This document shows positions 8,678-17,116 of a stretch of DNA of 64,000 nucleotides, in pieces (within the stretch, counting starts at the first letter, position 1; every line of letters starts with the position of its first letter). The stretch lies in NCBI GenBank assembly GCA_963691775.1, contig OY829369.1, forward strand, positions 4,154,001 through 4,218,000, read 5' to 3'. A program made the translations under genes and the position numbers. The notes beneath the pieces were generated by a model that saw only the letters and a list, made by a program, of their open reading frames with translations, made no database searches and was not told the DNA's origin. This DNA is from JAZBPO01 sp963691775 (lineage in GTDB: Bacteria > Pseudomonadota > Gammaproteobacteria > Pseudomonadales > Azotimanducaceae).

Positions 8678-8755
8678 TCGGGAATCCGGATCGGGAATCC
8701 GGATCGGGAATCCGGATCGGGATTCCGGACCGGGATTCCGGACCGGGATCCCGGA
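8678..8755. repeat. 13-bp tandem repeat, six copies
   Basis: Six head-to-tail copies of a 13-bp unit, consensus TCGGGAATCCGGA, with the last three drifting to CCGGGATTCCGGA and CCGGGATCCCGGA. Each unit carries GGAATCC or GGATTCC palindromic cores, so the array can fold on either strand. It fills most of the 206-bp space between the convergent katG and amidohydrolase genes. It may serve as a transcription barrier or terminator, or be a neutral minisatellite. Confidence 0.9.
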
Positions 8756-8830
8756 CCGCAGTCGTCTCATCAGCTGCCCGCGCAGCGTGAATGAGGCGCA
8801 CGGGCGCCTCGCGGTGCGGAGCCCGATGGA

Positions 8831-9862
8831 TTACGCCAGCGTCGGGAGGCGATAGATGCGCCGCGCGGTGCCGGCAAACATCGCCGCCTGTTCGCTGTCG
8901 CTGAACTCCGCGGCGATCTTCTTCATGGCATTCCAGTAGACGCGATAGCCGAGCGACATCTTGTCGACGGGGAAGTTGCTCTCGAACATGCAGCGCTCCG
9001 GACCGAAACATTCGATCGCGTGCAGATAGTGTTCGCGATGGGCGGCAACGACCTCGTCGGATGACGGTGGGCGTTCGCGATCGATCCAGCCGAATCCGTT
9101 GGCCGGCATGGCGAGGCCTCCGATCTTCGCGACCACGTTGGGGCAGGCGGCGATGGCCTCGATCTGCCGCTTCCACGCTTCGAACACTTCGGCCTTTCGA
9201 CCTTCGAAGGCGCCGACGTAGACAGGCGTGCCGAAGTGGTCGAGCACGAGCTGCGTATCGGGCACGGCGCGGGCGAGTGCCGCGAACCCCTCGTTCTGCA
9301 TGTGGTAATGCCAGGTGTCGTAGCTGTAGCCGAGCTCGCCAAGCAGGGCGACGCCGGCGCGGAAGCTCTCGCGCGCGTACAGATCCCCGTCATCTGTCGC
9401 GTTCAGCCACCCGATCGTACCTGTCGAATCAAAGGCGCCCGCATCACGGATGCCACGAAACAGTCCGTCGCCGGCGGCCTCGTGCTCTGCAAGGACCTCG
9501 CGCAGGAGTCCTGTATCGGCGCGCAGATCGCAGTGGCCGATGATGCCCGCAATCGTGGCACCGTCGCGCATAAGGCTTTCTTTCGCCGCTGCCGTCACGA
9601 ACTCTGTCTCGCCGATGCAGCGCATCGCTTCGGGCCCCTCCTCGCGATACTCGGCGCCGCACTCCATGAACACGGTCTGGACGACCGCGTGGCCAGATCC
9701 CGTGTCTTCGTGCAGATCTTCAAGAAGATACGGTGGCAGCTGGCCGCCGGGGACGCCGCGCCAGAGGTGGTGATGAGGATCGACAATCTCGCGCGTCGGA
9801 TCGACGACCTCCTCGTTTACCTGCGCAAGCCAGGCGCGCTGCGATTCTCTTGTCAGTGCCAT
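8831..9862 (-). CDS. Amidohydrolase family protein (amidohydrolase 2, PF04909 type)
   Basis: A 343-residue TIM-barrel metal-dependent hydrolase. The N-terminal VDPHHHLW gives the first metal-binding histidines; GIIGHCDLR and LVLDHFGTPV provide further barrel-edge histidines; RCMFESNFPVDK contains the late catalytic Asp region. This layout is shared with sugar-lactone and aromatic lactone hydrolases and decarboxylases of this family, and the substrate is not readable. There is no signal peptide. The gene is divergent from the PH-domain gene with 147 bp between them and convergent with katG across the 13-bp repeat. Confidence 0.85.
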   Translation of the reverse strand: MALTRESQRAWLAQVNEEVVDPTREIVDPHHHLWRGVPGGQLPPYLLEDLHEDTGSGHAVVQTVFMECGAEYREEGPEAMRCIGETEFVTAAAKESLMRDGATIAGIIGHCDLRADTGLLREVLAEHEAAGDGLFRGIRDAGAFDSTGTIGWLNATDDGDLYARESFRAGVALLGELGYSYDTWHYHMQNEGFAALARAVPDTQLVLDHFGTPVYVGAFEGRKAEVFEAWKRQIEAIAACPNVVAKIGGLAMPANGFGWIDRERPPSSDEVVAAHREHYLHAIECFGPERCMFESNFPVDKMSLGYRVYWNAMKKIAAEFSDSEQAAMFAGTARRIYRLPTLA

Positions 9863-10009
9863 CTATGGGGCTCCCTCCTCAGCTGTAACCGACATGATCG
9901 CGACGTGGGTAAGGGCGTGCAACGTGGTGATCGCTCGCATTGACGCAAGAAGGATGTAGGGGGGGCGGCGCGATAGGATGATGCCTGCAGTACAGGCGGG
10001 AGGCGTCTT

Positions 10010-10546
10010 ATGAAACAGGTCGATCGCGTGCTCCTGCACGGACACATCGATCCCAGGGTGAAGCAGTACTGGCTGTTCTTGGCGGTGATTGCGTCTTTCG
10101 TCACCGTGGTCGGCGTGCCGTTCCTGCCTTTCACACTGCTCATCGCATGGCTGCTCATCGACCGTTACGTCGCAAGCATTCGCTGCGATCTGACGGATCG
10201 AAGCCTGGTTATCCACAAGGGCGTGCTCACCAAGGTCGAGTCGACCATTCCTCTCACGAAGATCACGGATCTGCAGATGCACCAGGGCCCGATCATGCGC
10301 CTCTTCGGGCTCAAGGCATTCCGGGTCGAGACGGCGGGTCAGTCGTCCGGCGCGGGGGGGCATCTCGTCGACATGGTGGGCATCGTCGAGCCTGAAGCGT
10401 TCCGAGCAGCGGTGCTTGCTCAGCGCGAGCGCCTCGAGAAGGGCGGGGCGCCGCTGGCGGTGGCGCCCGCCAACGCTGGCGGTGAGCCTGTACTCGAGGA
10501 AATCCTTGCGGTGCTGAAACGGATCGAGGCCTCCCTGGGCAACTAG
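10010..10546 (+). CDS. PH-domain (bPH2/DUF304) membrane protein
   Basis: A 178-residue protein with two adjacent hydrophobic segments (about residues 21-36 and 38-53) followed by a bacterial PH-like domain at about 55-135. That domain contains LTDRSLVIHKGVLTK and IPLTKITDLQM, the standard bPH_2 hallmarks. Function of the family is poorly known; related proteins sit at the inner membrane. The C-terminal 40 residues form an Ala/Glu-rich tail. It has a GGGAGG ribosome binding site. Its stop codon is one base away from the stop of the convergent esterase gene. Confidence 0.85.
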   Translation: MKQVDRVLLHGHIDPRVKQYWLFLAVIASFVTVVGVPFLPFTLLIAWLLIDRYVASIRCDLTDRSLVIHKGVLTKVESTIPLTKITDLQMHQGPIMRLFGLKAFRVETAGQSSGAGGHLVDMVGIVEPEAFRAAVLAQRERLEKGGAPLAVAPANAGGEPVLEEILAVLKRIEASLGN

Positions 10547-10547
10547 C

Positions 10548-11636
10548 TCAGGCGTTGGAGAGGCTCGAACCGCGTGGGGCGAATTCTTCGATGAACGATG
10601 CAATGTCTGCGTAGGCCTCGTCGGCCTCCGGCAAGCCTTCGAAGAGATGCCAGACGTGGAGCTGGTGGTGCCAGGTCGATAGGCGTGCGTCCGAGCCGGC
10701 CTCGACCGCCCGGGCGACGTAGCGGCGTGCATCGTCAAGGAGCATCTCGGCTTCGCTCGCGTGTACGAGCGTGGGCGGCAGGTTCGACAGATCGCCCCGA
10801 AGCGGCGAAATGCGTGGATCCTTCGGCGCCATGCGATTGCTCCACCAGCCCGTCCAGAGTGCAATGCTGCGCGGGATGCGGGTGAGCGGGGCGAACATGG
10901 GGCCGAGCATGTGATCGGTCTCGAGGTTCGCCTCGAGGCTCGGACTTGCCATGCAGGTGTCCGTGTGGGGTGAGAGCGCGATCACCGCGTCGGCTGCACG
11001 CAGCTTCGCATCCCGAGCCCATGCGACGGTCGACAGGGTCAGATTGCCACCGGCCGAATCACCGGCGACGAAGAGTGCCTCGAGCGGTTCGTGCCCATCG
11101 GGGCCGTTCTCCAGAATCCAGCGGTAGGCGGCTCTGCAGTCTTCGATCCCCGCCAGCCGTGCATGCTCCGGCATGAGGCGATAGTCGACCGAGAGCACGG
11201 CGGCATCCGCAAGGCGCGCCAGCCTGGCGGTGATCTTTCGATGTGATCGGGGGCTGCCGACCATGTAGGCGCCGCCGTGCAGATACAGGAAGCGGCGCTT
11301 CGGATCGCTGTTTGGGGCAAGCACCCATTCTGCCGCGACGCCATTCGCGCTGACCGCCTCGAAACGCAGTTCCGGATCGTCGAGAAGGCCCATCTCATCG
11401 ACGGTTGCGCGCATCTCCTTCAGGCGCTCGCCGGATGCAAGTCCGCCACCGCCTGAAGCCTGCTGCATGTCGCGGATAGTGCGGACAGCCTCGAAGTGCG
11501 CTTCGCTCGGGTCCCGGACGGGTGGCGCATCGCCAAGGCGATTGTCGTAGCGGGACAGGTCTTCGCCGTCCAGGAACAGGCGCGTGATTGCCGCGAGCGC
11601 GACGAAGACGAGAACGAGGGTGATCAGCCAAATCAT
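10548..11636 (-). CDS. Alpha/beta hydrolase, hormone-sensitive-lipase (HSL) family esterase
   Basis: A 362-residue membrane-anchored esterase. One N-terminal hydrophobic helix (residues 2-20) is followed by an alpha/beta hydrolase domain with the oxyanion motif HGGAY (120-124), the nucleophile elbow GDSAGG (Ser194), an acidic residue near EAEMLLDD (about 301) and a C-terminal His in LHVWH (about 327). HGGAY plus GDSAGG defines the HSL/GDSAG family, which acts on short acyl esters. I use the ATG at 11636 rather than the adjacent TTG. It is the last gene of the leftward operon that begins with the creatininase-like gene. Confidence 0.88.
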   Translation of the reverse strand: MIWLITLVLVFVALAAITRLFLDGEDLSRYDNRLGDAPPVRDPSEAHFEAVRTIRDMQQASGGGGLASGERLKEMRATVDEMGLLDDPELRFEAVSANGVAAEWVLAPNSDPKRRFLYLHGGAYMVGSPRSHRKITARLARLADAAVLSVDYRLMPEHARLAGIEDCRAAYRWILENGPDGHEPLEALFVAGDSAGGNLTLSTVAWARDAKLRAADAVIALSPHTDTCMASPSLEANLETDHMLGPMFAPLTRIPRSIALWTGWWSNRMAPKDPRISPLRGDLSNLPPTLVHASEAEMLLDDARRYVARAVEAGSDARLSTWHHQLHVWHLFEGLPEADEAYADIASFIEEFAPRGSSLSNA

Positions 11637-11657
11637 CAATGCGTCCTTCTCATGTGG

Positions 11658-12830
11658 TCAGTCGAGGGCGCGGCCGATGGCTTCGAGGACCGCCACCTGA
11701 TGGCGATGGTAGTCGGTACCGACGGCTGCGGGCGCGTTGCTGTGCATGGCGATCACGAGTTCGCGCGCGGGGTCGATGTGAATGCGCTGTCCGAAGATGC
11801 CCTGCGCACCGAAGGCGTCACCCGCTTCGAGCCACCAAAGATAGCCATAGAACGGGGCTGCCGGAGAGGGCGTCGTTGATGCCGCTATCCAGTCCTCGGG
11901 CAGCACGCGCAAGCCGTTTGCCAGTGCGCCTGCGCTCATGGCGAACAGGCCGAGGCGGGCGTAGTCACGCAGAGTGGCGCTGATGCAGCAGCCGCCCGTT
12001 TCGCCTCCGCCGGGCGCGCCGAGCAGCCAGGTCGCATCTGATTCCATTCCGAAGGGCTGCCAGATCCTGTGTTCGAGATAGGTCGAGGCGTTGTTGCCGA
12101 TGGCTGCGCGCAGAATCTCGCCAACGAGATTGGTCTCGCCCGTACTGTAGTTGAACACCTCCCCCGGCGGGTGCGCGGCGGGCAGGTCGGCGAGATAGGC
12201 AACGAGTTCGATGCCGTTTGAAGCGCCGGCTCGGGAAACGTCTGAACTCGGGTCGGCGTAGTCCTCGTTCCAGGCAACGCCGGAGGCCATGTTGAGTACG
12301 TGTCGAACGGTCGCGGACGCATAGGGCGTCCCACGCAGGCGCGGAAGGTAGGCCGCCACCGGCACATCCACGTTCGGTATGTAGCCATCCTGTATCGCGG
12401 CGCCGATGAGCATGGAGGTGACCGACTTGGATACCGAGAAGGACACCCAGCGGACGTCGGGGCCGTGGTCTGGGGCGTAGTGCTCAAGAAGTACCTCCCC
12501 GCCCTGAACGACGATCATGCCCATCAGCGAATCGTTCTCTAGGAACGACGCGAGCGCGTGCGACTCACCGTCCACCGTGTAGCTCACATCTGGGAGCGGC
12601 GCGTCGCCCGGCGGCAACGGCAGAACCTGATCCGAAGCACGAATCGTCCGCGTGGGTGCAAGCTCACTGATCCGTGCGAAGGCAATCCGCCGTTGTGCCT
12701 GTGGCAGGAAGAGGAGGTTCTCGGTCCCGGTTGCGAGCGCCTCTGCGGTTGATGCCGCTAGGGTCGTCGCGGGAATCAGGAGCAGTGCAGCCGCTAACGC
12801 GGCCCGCGCACACAGCTTGAAGATGCTCAT
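11658..12830 (-). CDS. Secreted serine hydrolase, beta-lactamase (class C / EstB) family
   Basis: A 390-residue penicillin-binding-protein-like hydrolase with a signal peptide (core ALAAALLLIPATTLA). The catalytic S-x-x-K is Ser132-Val-Ser-Lys135 (FSVSKS), and the second motif is YSTGETN. Members include esterases, D-aminopeptidases and 6-aminohexanoate oligomer hydrolases, so true beta-lactamase activity is not implied. The ATG at 12830 is chosen because it opens the signal peptide directly; an in-frame extension upstream adds only polar residues. It lies 38 bp after the thioesterase gene and 21 bp before the esterase gene on the same strand. Confidence 0.87.
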   Translation of the reverse strand: MSIFKLCARAALAAALLLIPATTLAASTAEALATGTENLLFLPQAQRRIAFARISELAPTRTIRASDQVLPLPPGDAPLPDVSYTVDGESHALASFLENDSLMGMIVVQGGEVLLEHYAPDHGPDVRWVSFSVSKSVTSMLIGAAIQDGYIPNVDVPVAAYLPRLRGTPYASATVRHVLNMASGVAWNEDYADPSSDVSRAGASNGIELVAYLADLPAAHPPGEVFNYSTGETNLVGEILRAAIGNNASTYLEHRIWQPFGMESDATWLLGAPGGGETGGCCISATLRDYARLGLFAMSAGALANGLRVLPEDWIAASTTPSPAAPFYGYLWWLEAGDAFGAQGIFGQRIHIDPARELVIAMHSNAPAAVGTDYHRHQVAVLEAIGRALD

Positions 12831-12868
12831 GGCCTCGTTGCTCCCCGGCTCGCTAGTAATCTGCCGCC

Positions 12869-13747
12869 TCACAGCAGCAAACCCGGAACGCAGCGCGCTT
12901 CGATTGCGGCCCTGACCTCGTCGTCGTACGTCGCCGCGCGGCGCGTTTCGAGATCAAGGGGAACTGCGATGGCGTTGGCTGCGCACAGGAGCGTGCCGCT
13001 TTCGGCGCAGAAGAGCCAATGGGCGAAGCGTTGCGTGCGGCCCTGGAGCGCGCCGATCCCCGAGCGACCGACAAAAGCCGTGCCTGCGGGCGTTGCATTC
13101 GGCAGCAGCAGTTCGTACTCCACCACGGCGCCGCCAATCCGCCCGCTCTGTCGCTCCGCCAGGGTGCGACCGCCATATACATGGGCGATCAGCAGAAGCA
13201 CGCCATCGGAGATGCGACCAGCGCAGGCGGTTGATGTGAGTGCGCCCGCGCGCGTTTCGTGGTCTTGGATCATTCCGCGCGCGATCTCGATCATGGGCAA
13301 AGCCTCGGAGTCTGCGAGCGTTGGCAATTCGGTCGTGCGCATCGGGTCGATCAGGCCGCGCCTGGCTCCGTGGGCGGGAATGGCGTCTATGCCGGGCAGG
13401 GCGGCGGCGTCCAGATCAAGCCGGTCGGCCTCACAGGCGACGGTGATCGTGAAGCATGAGTGGGGTGCGCCGCTCAGCCCATTGGCGATCTCGATGTAAA
13501 CGGTGAGCCCGACCGCATCGGCCGCGACGATTGCGCCGCGGGCACAGAGCGGCGTTGCGATGCGGGCCTCGGCGATAAAGCGCGCGTGCTGGCGCAGCAC
13601 TCTCGGCGCCGGTCGCTGCCCTTGGCGAGCGCACAGATACGCAAGCGCCTCGTCGGCAATGGCGAAGTGGAAGCGGACGTTGAGATGGTCGTTTTCATCG
13701 CATTCCCAGCGCTGGACGGAGCCGCGCCACAGCGGTGTGAGCGTCAT
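12869..13747 (-). CDS. Thioesterase-fold (hot-dog) protein
   Basis: A 292-residue protein that begins with a 4HBT-like hot-dog signature, VQRWECDENDHLNVRFHF, in which the Asp and His/Asn of the DxxxHxNV block match acyl-CoA thioesterases. Length suggests two hot-dog domains; a second block, YELLLPNATPAGTAFVGRS, starts near residue 215. Likely role: hydrolysis of an acyl thioester in the cytoplasm. I chose the ATG at 13747, eight bases after the stop of the pseudokinase gene, because the long in-frame extension upstream lies inside that gene. Confidence 0.7.
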   Translation of the reverse strand: MTLTPLWRGSVQRWECDENDHLNVRFHFAIADEALAYLCARQGQRPAPRVLRQHARFIAEARIATPLCARGAIVAADAVGLTVYIEIANGLSGAPHSCFTITVACEADRLDLDAAALPGIDAIPAHGARRGLIDPMRTTELPTLADSEALPMIEIARGMIQDHETRAGALTSTACAGRISDGVLLLIAHVYGGRTLAERQSGRIGGAVVEYELLLPNATPAGTAFVGRSGIGALQGRTQRFAHWLFCAESGTLLCAANAIAVPLDLETRRAATYDDEVRAAIEARCVPGLLL

Positions 13748-13755
13748 CGTCACGA

Positions 13756-16017
13756 TCAGAGTTCCCGAACGACGCGGAAGCCGATGTAGTGGAGGCTCAG
13801 AGAGGCAGCGTTGCGTTCCCGGTTCGCGGAGCGCAGGCCATCCGGGTTTGTATTCATGCCGCCGCCGCGCAGGCTGCGCGTCGGGCAGTCGGCCCTGAGC
13901 ACGGCCTCCGCCGCAACGGTAGGCGCACCAGCGTAGCTCGCGACGTAGCAGTCCTCGACCCACTCCCAGAGATTGCCAAGCGTGTCATGGACGCCGAAGG
14001 CGTTCGCGTCATAGCGCCCGACAACGGCGCTTCGATGACCGACGCCGTCGCTGCAGGCCACGTTCGCGCGTGCGTCTTCGCTGGCCTGGTCGGCGCCGTT
14101 GCCAACGCGGCAGAGGACCGTCGGATCCGAGCCGGTAAACCACGGAGTTTCCGTGCCTGCGCGCGCAGCGTACTCCCACTCCGCTTCCGTCGGCAGTCGA
14201 TAGCGCGCGCCGGTTTCCGCTGAAAGCCATGCGGTGAATGCGCGTGCCTCCTCCCAGTTCACGTTGACGACGGGATGGCGCCCCCGGCCCCAGCGTTCGT
14301 CTCCGGGCCGCACGCCGCCCGTTGCGGCAATGAAGCGGTCGTAGCTTTCGAAGGTCACTTCGTGGATGCCGATGGCGAAGGGCTGTGCAACGGTCACGGT
14401 ACGTACGGGCCGTTCGTCCGCTTCACAGAGGATTCCCGATACGCAGCCCATTCGGAATTCGCCGGCAGGAATGACAACCATTGCAGGGCCCTGTCCCCCG
14501 CTCGCGAGCGCATCGCTGAAGCGCGTGCCGGCATCGCTGTCCGCTCGGGTTCGAGTCGGCATGGGCACAGGTTGCGCACCTGCGGACGTCGCAGCGTTGG
14601 TGCCGGACGTGCTGGTTGCTTGCAGCGAAGCTGCTTTCGGATCGCGCGCATCGTCGGCGCCTCCGAAAGCAATGAGCATCGTCAGGGCAACAAGGGTGGC
14701 TGCCATGGCGCCGATGGCTAACGCCGGACGCTGCGGCTGCGGGCGCGTTTCGCGTGCTGCACGCGCCATGTCGGCGGCCACGCCAGCTTCCGCCACGCGC
14801 GCGTCGCGCGCATCGTCTGCCTCCGCGAGGAGCGCTTCAACGTCCGTCTCGCCGGGCGCCTCAGGGCGCTCGGCGGGGCGCGCGCGACGGGGGCGATAGG
14901 GTCCAAGCAGCATTGCTTCCAGATCCGCTGCGTCGAGGCCGGTGGACCGGGCGGCGTCACGGAGGGCGGCAAGCGTCCCGGCATCCAGCTCAGGCTGCGC
15001 GCGATCGTGCGCCAGACTCTGTGCAAGGGCGTCGAGGGTCGCACGCTGCTGAGTCTCCGGCGCCGCTGCCGCACGCAGCTCGTCGAGAAGCATCAGATTC
15101 TTCGTTGTGGACGGCTCGGCTGGCGGTGCGGCTGCGAGCCGCGAGGGGCGTGCTGCCCGCATTTCGGTGGCGTCCGCGAATCGTGAATCCTTGGGGGCCA
15201 GGGCACGCAGCAGCCACGCGCTTACGGCAGCGGGCAGCGTTGGAGGCTGTGGCGCCTGACTGCGGAACGCTTCCGCCGAATCGTCATCGGCGAGAAGCCT
15301 ATCGACCAGCATGTTCGGATCTGCGTACGCGGTCGCGGTTGCGGTCGCGGTTGCGGTCGCGGTTGCGGTCGCGCTTGCGTTCGCGTCGTCTGGTAAGTGG
15401 CCCGAGAGCATGCGGTAGGCAAGCACGCCAAGGGCATAAACGTCGCTCGACGGATCTGCCTCTGCGTCGTCTGCAGCGAACTCCGGCGCCACGCAAGCGG
15501 CCGTCGCCGCCGCCCACGGAGCGTTGGCGGCCAGCGGTGGAATCCCCTTCGCGTCGACGATGCGCAGGCGCCCTTCCGTATCGATCCGTAGTGCTTCCGG
15601 ACCGAGCGCGCCGTGGTGCAGGCCAGCCGAGTGGAGTGCTGCGAGTACGTCGAGGGCTGCATCGATGAGTGCTTCGGCACGCTGGATCGGGAGGGCACGC
15701 CCCCCATCGTCGCTGGCCGCTCCGTCCAGCAGATCTGCGAAAGAAGTCGCAGGCCATGGCGTCGCAATCGCGAGCGGTTCTTGCTCGGTTGTCCTGACCG
15801 GCTCGGGATACAGGAGCGTGCCTTGAGTATCGATGGACGCAAGGACCCGGCTGCGCGCAGCGATGGTGGCGAGGGCGTCCTGAGCGGTCGCCGCGTCGCG
15901 GGCGCCGAGTACCTCGATCACCACGGGCGCGCCGTCTGGTGTCGTACCGCGCCAGTGGCGCCTCGTCGGTTCGCTGCCCAGCGGATGCTCGATCGCGTGA
16001 TCGCCGATTCGATCCAT
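13756..16017 (-). CDS. Pseudokinase-transmembrane-SUMF1 (sulfatase-modifying-factor-like) fusion
   Basis: A 753-residue membrane protein. Residues 1-290 have the outline of a Ser/Thr kinase but lack the key residues: the ATP-binding Lys is Glu35 (VVIEVL), the HRD loop reads HHGALGPEAL at 134-143, and DFG is replaced by DAKG at 155-158. The SDVYALGVLAYRMLSG block of subdomain IX is intact. An (Ala-Thr) repeat lies at 215-229. An Ala/Arg-rich linker leads to one transmembrane helix (430-451). The periplasmic C-terminus (510-753) is a SUMF1 / formylglycine-generating-enzyme-like domain with GEFRMG, YRLPTEAEWEYAAR, GNLWEWVEDC and GFRVVREL. The FGE active-site cysteines after the RGG motif are absent. 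ATG at 16017 is preferred; a TTG at 16107 would add 30 residues. Confidence 0.88.
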   Translation of the reverse strand: MDRIGDHAIEHPLGSEPTRRHWRGTTPDGAPVVIEVLGARDAATAQDALATIAARSRVLASIDTQGTLLYPEPVRTTEQEPLAIATPWPATSFADLLDGAASDDGGRALPIQRAEALIDAALDVLAALHSAGLHHGALGPEALRIDTEGRLRIVDAKGIPPLAANAPWAAATAACVAPEFAADDAEADPSSDVYALGVLAYRMLSGHLPDDANASATATATATATATATAYADPNMLVDRLLADDDSAEAFRSQAPQPPTLPAAVSAWLLRALAPKDSRFADATEMRAARPSRLAAAPPAEPSTTKNLMLLDELRAAAAPETQQRATLDALAQSLAHDRAQPELDAGTLAALRDAARSTGLDAADLEAMLLGPYRPRRARPAERPEAPGETDVEALLAEADDARDARVAEAGVAADMARAARETRPQPQRPALAIGAMAATLVALTMLIAFGGADDARDPKAASLQATSTSGTNAATSAGAQPVPMPTRTRADSDAGTRFSDALASGGQGPAMVVIPAGEFRMGCVSGILCEADERPVRTVTVAQPFAIGIHEVTFESYDRFIAATGGVRPGDERWGRGRHPVVNVNWEEARAFTAWLSAETGARYRLPTEAEWEYAARAGTETPWFTGSDPTVLCRVGNGADQASEDARANVACSDGVGHRSAVVGRYDANAFGVHDTLGNLWEWVEDCYVASYAGAPTVAAEAVLRADCPTRSLRGGGMNTNPDGLRSANRERNAASLSLHYIGFRVVREL
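15329..15376. repeat. 12-bp tandem repeat inside the pseudokinase gene
   Basis: Four near-perfect copies of GCGGTCGCGGTT on the plus strand, with a decayed fifth copy to 15388. On the coding (minus) strand they specify the Ala-Thr repeat at residues 215-229, at the end of the kinase-like domain. Twelve bases is a multiple of three, so copy-number change by slippage would alter loop length without breaking the frame. Confidence 0.85.
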
Positions 16018-16093
16018 GGTTGTCTTTGATTCCGTCGCTGCGGTGGTCAGGGAGCATGCCACGGCGCCTTGCGGGCGTGATGGCGAGTTGCGA

Positions 16094-16999
16094 TCAGTCG
16101 TCGGCAATCGCGGCGCGAATGGCGTCCGCGGTGAGCTGAGCGCGGAAATCGATCATGCGCCGGCCAAGTTCGACGGTGTCTTCCAAGGGCGTTAGATCGA
16201 CCCCGTTGATGGAGGCAAGGCCAGCGTCGACGCGCGCCTGGAAGCGGATCTGTTCGGGGTCTGTCACTGCCATCATCGCGGTCACCCAGATGTCGTCGTG
16301 ATGGCCGTCGCGTTGCTTCTCCTCAACGCCGAGCACGTCGGCGGTGAAGTGCTCTGTGGCAACCCAGCCCGGATCGTAGAACTCACGGATGAAATGGACG
16401 CGCGGGCCTTCGTCAGCCCAGTGCGCGCCGAGGCGCTCAGCCACCGCGGCCATGCCGCGCTGATTGCCGCCGCTGTCGCCGATCATGACGATGTCCTCGA
16501 AGCCCGCCTGCGCGAGGCTCGCGACGATGTCGACGAGCAGCGCTTCATAGGTTGCCTCGGTCAGGCTGATCGTACCTGGGAAATGCATCGATCCCGTTGG
16601 CGGGTCGATATCGCCCTCAGGCACGAATTTCACGATCGGTGCGCACAGCGCGTCGCCGAGCTTTTCCGCGATGACCGGGCAGGTCCCCTCGAGGATGAGG
16701 TTGTGCTTGCCCGTCGTCAGGAACGGGCCGTTCTCCTCGATGCCCCCCGTGGGCACGATCACGGTTGTCGCGCCCCCTGCGATGCGATCTCGTATCTCCA
16801 TCCAGGTGAGCGCCTCGATCCAGTGAGAGTCGCTTGCCGCGACGGGCCGCTCGGACGCGAGCATGGCCGCGATGCGCGCAGCGCGCGCCGCAGCCTCGGG
16901 GCTGGCGTCCTCCGACGCGGCGGCACCGATCTGGAGCGATGCGCAGATCGTTAGCAGCAGTGCGACAAGGCGCGAGGGGAGGGCCGGGACAAGGCGCAT
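16094..16999 (-). CDS. Secreted creatininase-family protein
   Basis: A 301-residue protein with a signal peptide (ALLLTICASLQIGAAAS) and a creatininase-family amidohydrolase domain. The usual E-x-H-G-x-H-x5-T-D metal motif is replaced by EENGPFLTTGKHN, resembling the subgroup that uses a GKHN motif. The usual His of the subgroup GPH is Phe here, and the later motif reads GDSGGNQ. Metal binding may therefore differ from true creatininase, and creatinine is unlikely to be the substrate. The ATG at 16999 has an AGAGGT ribosome binding site. It is the first gene of the leftward operon ending at 10548 and is divergent from the cytochrome cluster (117 bp between). Confidence 0.8.
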   Translation of the reverse strand: MRLVPALPSRLVALLLTICASLQIGAAASEDASPEAAARAARIAAMLASERPVAASDSHWIEALTWMEIRDRIAGGATTVIVPTGGIEENGPFLTTGKHNLILEGTCPVIAEKLGDALCAPIVKFVPEGDIDPPTGSMHFPGTISLTEATYEALLVDIVASLAQAGFEDIVMIGDSGGNQRGMAAVAERLGAHWADEGPRVHFIREFYDPGWVATEHFTADVLGVEEKQRDGHHDDIWVTAMMAVTDPEQIRFQARVDAGLASINGVDLTPLEDTVELGRRMIDFRAQLTADAIRAAIADD

Positions 17000-17116
17000 G
17001 AATCGGGACCTCTGCAGGATTTGATAGAGTGCGGGGATGCTAACGCAGCCGGAGTGCTTTCGGTCGGGCCGAACCCTACGCATCACGGCGTTCCGCAGTC
17101 GACCAGGACCGTTCCC

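Noticed and set aside
8678..8755. Possible CRISPR array
   Set aside because: Units are 13 bp and contiguous with no spacers; no cas genes are present.
13756..16017. Active formylglycine-generating enzyme or active Ser/Thr kinase
   Set aside because: FGE cysteines and kinase catalytic residues are absent, and no sulfatase gene is in the window.
16018..16107. TTG start of the pseudokinase gene 30 residues upstream
   Set aside because: It overlaps the creatininase-like gene, adds a polar unstructured tail and a TTG is less likely than the ATG at 16017.
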